NCBI GenBank assembly: GCA_022711595.1
Contig: JAKLET010000011.1
Location: forward strand, 1-64,000
Length of the DNA stretch: 64,000 nt
Origin: Deltaproteobacteria bacterium
GTDB lineage: Bacteria > Desulfobacterota > Syntrophorhabdia > Syntrophorhabdales > Syntrophorhabdaceae
Reading direction: 5' to 3'
Under the pieces are notes generated by a model. That model made no database searches. It was not told where the DNA came from and saw only the letters and a list, made by a program, of their open reading frames with translations. This document shows positions 61,412 to 64,000 of this stretch, one piece after another; positions within the stretch are counted from its first letter, which is position 1; the number at the start of each line of letters is the position of its first letter. The translations under genes were made by a program, and so were the position numbers.

Positions 61412-63121
61412 ATGGCGCGCACATTTGATCCGATAACATTGGAGATTTTATGGAGAAGGCTTATTTCCATCGTCGATGAGGCGGACGGGAGTGTTGCACG
61501 TACCGCTTTTTCCAGCCTCCTTCGGGATGCCCATGACTATACCTGCATGTTCACCGACCGTCACGGGAGGGAACTGGCGCAGGGGAGTTTTGCGACCCCG
61601 GGACAGTCGGGCGCCATGGCCCTTGGCATCAAGAACCTTGTCAACAAGTATCCCATCGACTATTATAATCCGGGAGATGCCTTTATCACCAACGACCCAT
61701 GGGCGCTCGCCGGTCATCTCAACGACGTCTGTGTCATGAGCCCGATATTCTACAAGGAAAAACTGGTGGCCTTCACTGCCTGCGTGTTCCATCATTCGGA
61801 TATCGGCGGCAGGGTGGCGTCCGACAACCATGATGTTTTCGAAGAGGGTCTTTTCATTCCCCTTGTAAGGCTCTATGACAGGGGTGCCCTCAACCAGTCT
61901 GTTCTCGACATGATCCGGTGGAACGTGAGGACGCCCGACGAGGTGATAGGGGATATCCGCTCGCAGGTCGCGGCAAACCATGTCTGCGGTGAAAAGATCT
62001 GCCAGATGCTCAAAGAGAGCGACCTCGAGAACCTTGACGACCTTGCGGACCAGATCATAGGTCTCACCGAGAAGAGCATGAGGGAAGAGATCGAAAAGAT
62101 CCCGGACGGCGTCTACCGGACGAGGGGCGTCATCGAGCAGATGAAGGGAAACGATGACATCGTCATCGAGGCGAAGGTCGAAATAAAAGGGAGCGATATC
62201 ATCGTAGACCTTGACGGTTCATCGGGACAGGTGAACTGGGGCGGAAACGTGGTCTACAATTTTACCTATGCCTACGTCTTCATGGCGGTCAAGAGCATGT
62301 TCGCTCCGGACATTCCCAATAACGAAGGCTGTGCGAGGCCTATATCGCTCACCGCGCCCGAGGGCACTGTGATCAACTGCAAGTTCCCCGCAGCGGTTGC
62401 GGCGAGAATGGGCGTGGGCCATTTCCTCACGGAGGTCATCTACCGCGCCCTGTCTGATGTCCTGCCAGCCAAGGTCATCGCCGCCTCAGGCGGTACCCCT
62501 GCCGCAATGAATGTCTTTTACGGGAAGAGAAAGGACGCGAAGCCGTGGCACAGCGTTATCATAAGGGGCGGGGGTATGGGTGCCGGTGCCGCCAATGATG
62601 GCAACTACGTCTACATATTTCCGGCCAACGGCGCCAACACGCCCGTGGAGATATTCGAAAGCGATACCCCGCTTATCGTGGAGAAACGCGAGATACTCTC
62701 CGATTCCGGCGGAACAGGCAGGATGAAGGGCGGTCTTGGCAAGAGGGAGATATTCAGGATACCTGACGATGAATATGCCCCGATCCCGCCGGTCAACCTG
62801 GGCATCCAGGCGGGCCGGTACATCTATCCCGCAGAGGGCCTTTTCGGAGGCAAACCAGGCGCCAGGGCGCAGTTCCTTGTGAACGGTGTGCCGGGCAATT
62901 CCTATGGATTGACCCAGCTCAGACCGGGAGATGTGGTGACCATCGATGCGCCCGGCGGGGGAGGGTACGGCAATCCTTTCGAACGTGATCCTGAAATGGT
63001 GCTCGGCGACGTTCTTGAAGGATACATCAGTTTTGAAAAGGCGCGCGCGGACTATGGTGTGGCCATCGATCCGGAAACTCTCGAGATCGATCCAGAAGAA
63101 ACGAAGAAACTGAGAAAGTGA
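61412..63121 (+). CDS. HyuB-type subunit, hydantoinase/oxoprolinase/acetone carboxylase alpha-like
   Basis: The 569-residue protein has FDPITLEILWRRLISIVDEA, RDAHDYTCMFTDRHGRELAQ, ITNDPWALAGHLNDVCVMSP, FHHSDIGGRVASDNHDVFEE and VTIDAPGGGGYGNPFERDPE, the HyuB hallmarks with metal-binding His and Asp. It pairs with HyuA. ATG 61412 has AAGGAGGT seven bases upstream; ATG 61406 overlaps the HyuA stop but lies too near that site. AMP-dependent ligase follows. Confidence 0.9.
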   Translation: MARTFDPITLEILWRRLISIVDEADGSVARTAFSSLLRDAHDYTCMFTDRHGRELAQGSFATPGQSGAMALGIKNLVNKYPIDYYNPGDAFITNDPWALAGHLNDVCVMSPIFYKEKLVAFTACVFHHSDIGGRVASDNHDVFEEGLFIPLVRLYDRGALNQSVLDMIRWNVRTPDEVIGDIRSQVAANHVCGEKICQMLKESDLENLDDLADQIIGLTEKSMREEIEKIPDGVYRTRGVIEQMKGNDDIVIEAKVEIKGSDIIVDLDGSSGQVNWGGNVVYNFTYAYVFMAVKSMFAPDIPNNEGCARPISLTAPEGTVINCKFPAAVAARMGVGHFLTEVIYRALSDVLPAKVIAASGGTPAAMNVFYGKRKDAKPWHSVIIRGGGMGAGAANDGNYVYIFPANGANTPVEIFESDTPLIVEKREILSDSGGTGRMKGGLGKREIFRIPDDEYAPIPPVNLGIQAGRYIYPAEGLFGGKPGARAQFLVNGVPGNSYGLTQLRPGDVVTIDAPGGGGYGNPFERDPEMVLGDVLEGYISFEKARADYGVAIDPETLEIDPEETKKLRK

Positions 63122-63176
63122 TCAGCGATATAGCGTAACGCGTCATGCGTTGCGGACCAAAGAGGAGGACATTGTT

Positions 63177-64000
63177 ATGGAGCGGCCATTCGACACAAAA
63201 GTGAAATCGGAAAAGGAATTGAAAGTTCTCCAGTTAGACGGACTCAAATGGACGGTGGAGCATGCCTACAACGGATCCGAGCATTACCGGAGGAAACTTG
63301 ACGAGGCCGGGGTAAAACCCGGAGATATAAAGTCGCTGGAAGACATTCGCAAACTGCCGTTCACAACGAGCAAGGACCTCCAGGAGGGGTATCCCTTTCC
63401 GCTCAGGAGCGTTCCCTTTGAAAAGGTTGTCCGTATCCATGCGTCAAGCGGGACAACGGGCAAGAGAAAGGTGCTCTGCTACACCGCGAAAGACGTTGAC
63501 GACTGGGCCAATATGTTTGCCCGTTGCTATTCGTATGCCGACTGCACACCCGAGGACAGGATCCAGATCGCCGTGGGTTATGGCGTCTGGACCGCAGGCT
63601 GGGGTTTTCAGAACGGTTGCGAGCGCTTCGGTGCCATGTCGATCCCCATCGGCCCCGGCAACACGGACATGCAGTGCCAGTTCCTCGAAGATTTCGGTAC
63701 CACCGCCATGACCTGCACCGCCTCCATGGGGCTTTTGATGGCGGAGCTCATCGAAGAGCGCGGGCTCAAGGGCAAGATCGCGCTCAAGAAGATGATCTTC
63801 GGTTCAGAGCGGGCAAGTGACGCCATGCGCGCCAGGATATCGGAGCTTTCCGGGGTTGCCTACGACCAGCTCTTCGATATCCCCGGAATGACCGAACTGT
63901 ACGGTCCGGGGACGGGTCTCGACTGCCGTTACCACACGGGCATACATTACTGGGCCGACTACTATATACTCGAGATACTCGATCCCGAGACGCTCGAACC
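63177..64000 (+). CDS. Phenylacetate-CoA ligase-like AMP-binding enzyme, cut by the window
   Basis: ATG 63177 follows AGAGGAGGACATTGTT and opens a frame with no stop to base 64,000 (274 residues seen). It reads MERPFDTKVKSEKELKVLQL, then the AMP-binding loop HASSGTTGKRKVLCYTAKDV, then AYDQLFDIPGMTELYGPGTG, as in PaaK ligases. These make aryl- or acyl-CoA from the acid with ATP to AMP. Its place behind HyuAB recalls benzoylacetate-CoA ligase after acetophenone carboxylase, which is context, not proof. Confidence 0.88.
   Translation, partial: MERPFDTKVKSEKELKVLQLDGLKWTVEHAYNGSEHYRRKLDEAGVKPGDIKSLEDIRKLPFTTSKDLQEGYPFPLRSVPFEKVVRIHASSGTTGKRKVLCYTAKDVDDWANMFARCYSYADCTPEDRIQIAVGYGVWTAGWGFQNGCERFGAMSIPIGPGNTDMQCQFLEDFGTTAMTCTASMGLLMAELIEERGLKGKIALKKMIFGSERASDAMRARISELSGVAYDQLFDIPGMTELYGPGTGLDCRYHTGIHYWADYYILEILDPETLE

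Noticed and set aside
59316-63121. Complete acetone carboxylase
   Set aside because: The small gamma subunit is missing in the window, so substrate and reaction remain open.

Overview
The window suggests an anaerobic, probably Desulfobacterota-type (former Deltaproteobacteria) chromosome carrying the structural half of a Mu-like prophage. The taxonomic inference rests on TRAP transport, ETF-linked acyl-CoA dehydrogenases with FixC/FixX, a two-polypeptide B12 mutase, 4-hydroxybutyryl-CoA dehydratase, hydantoinase/acetone-carboxylase-type subunits, a FocA-type channel, and a NikR-type box of the kind reported for delta-proteobacteria. No rRNA or tRNA gene was seen.

Region 1 (1-about 22,600) is the right part of a transposable prophage. 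The head genes follow Mu order: terminase end, portal gp29, F-like minor head protein with a C-terminal nuclease-like domain, gpG, protease with an in-frame nested scaffold, decoration protein, gpT, gp35-like, gp36 and gp37. The tail genes follow lambda order: tube, G/GT chaperone with a -1 slippery site, tape measure, M, L, K and J-like tip protein, collar-type fibre and fibre chaperone. A Dam-type methylase follows, then an AT-richer cargo block of a ParA-type ATPase, a small coupled protein and a nucleotide-cyclase-like protein. The exact right end lies between 22,376 and about 22,620 and was not resolved.

Region 2 (22,623-48,300) is host chromosome. It holds ferredoxin-nitroreductase, Sir2 deacylase, ArsC/Spx-like protein, TypA and a cold-shock protein. 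A FecBCD-type ABC importer with an FmdE-like protein lies behind a NikR-like palindrome. Then come a hydrolase, a FocA-type channel, and an aminotransferase with a tyrosine-rich leader peptide, alternative hairpins, a terminator and a coupled 14-codon ORF. These are followed by a GyrI-like protein, a frameshifted Cache-type sensor, a thioesterase, a UPF0182 membrane protein, sucCD, a GntR regulator beside 4-hydroxybutyryl-CoA dehydratase, and a TRAP transporter.

Region 3 (48,499-64,000) is one long plus-strand catabolic cluster: class III CoA-transferase, MeaB GTPase, two acyl-CoA dehydrogenases, EtfBA, FixC, FixX-like ferredoxin, GntR, B12 mutase small and large subunits, HyuA, HyuB and a phenylacetate-CoA-ligase-like enzyme cut by the window edge. 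I infer uptake of an organic acid by the TRAP system, activation to CoA, B12-dependent carbon-skeleton rearrangement, and oxidation with electrons passed through ETF and FixC/X to the membrane quinone pool. The substrate is unknown. GTATAC palindromes sit between the TRAP operon and this cluster and suggest shared GntR control.
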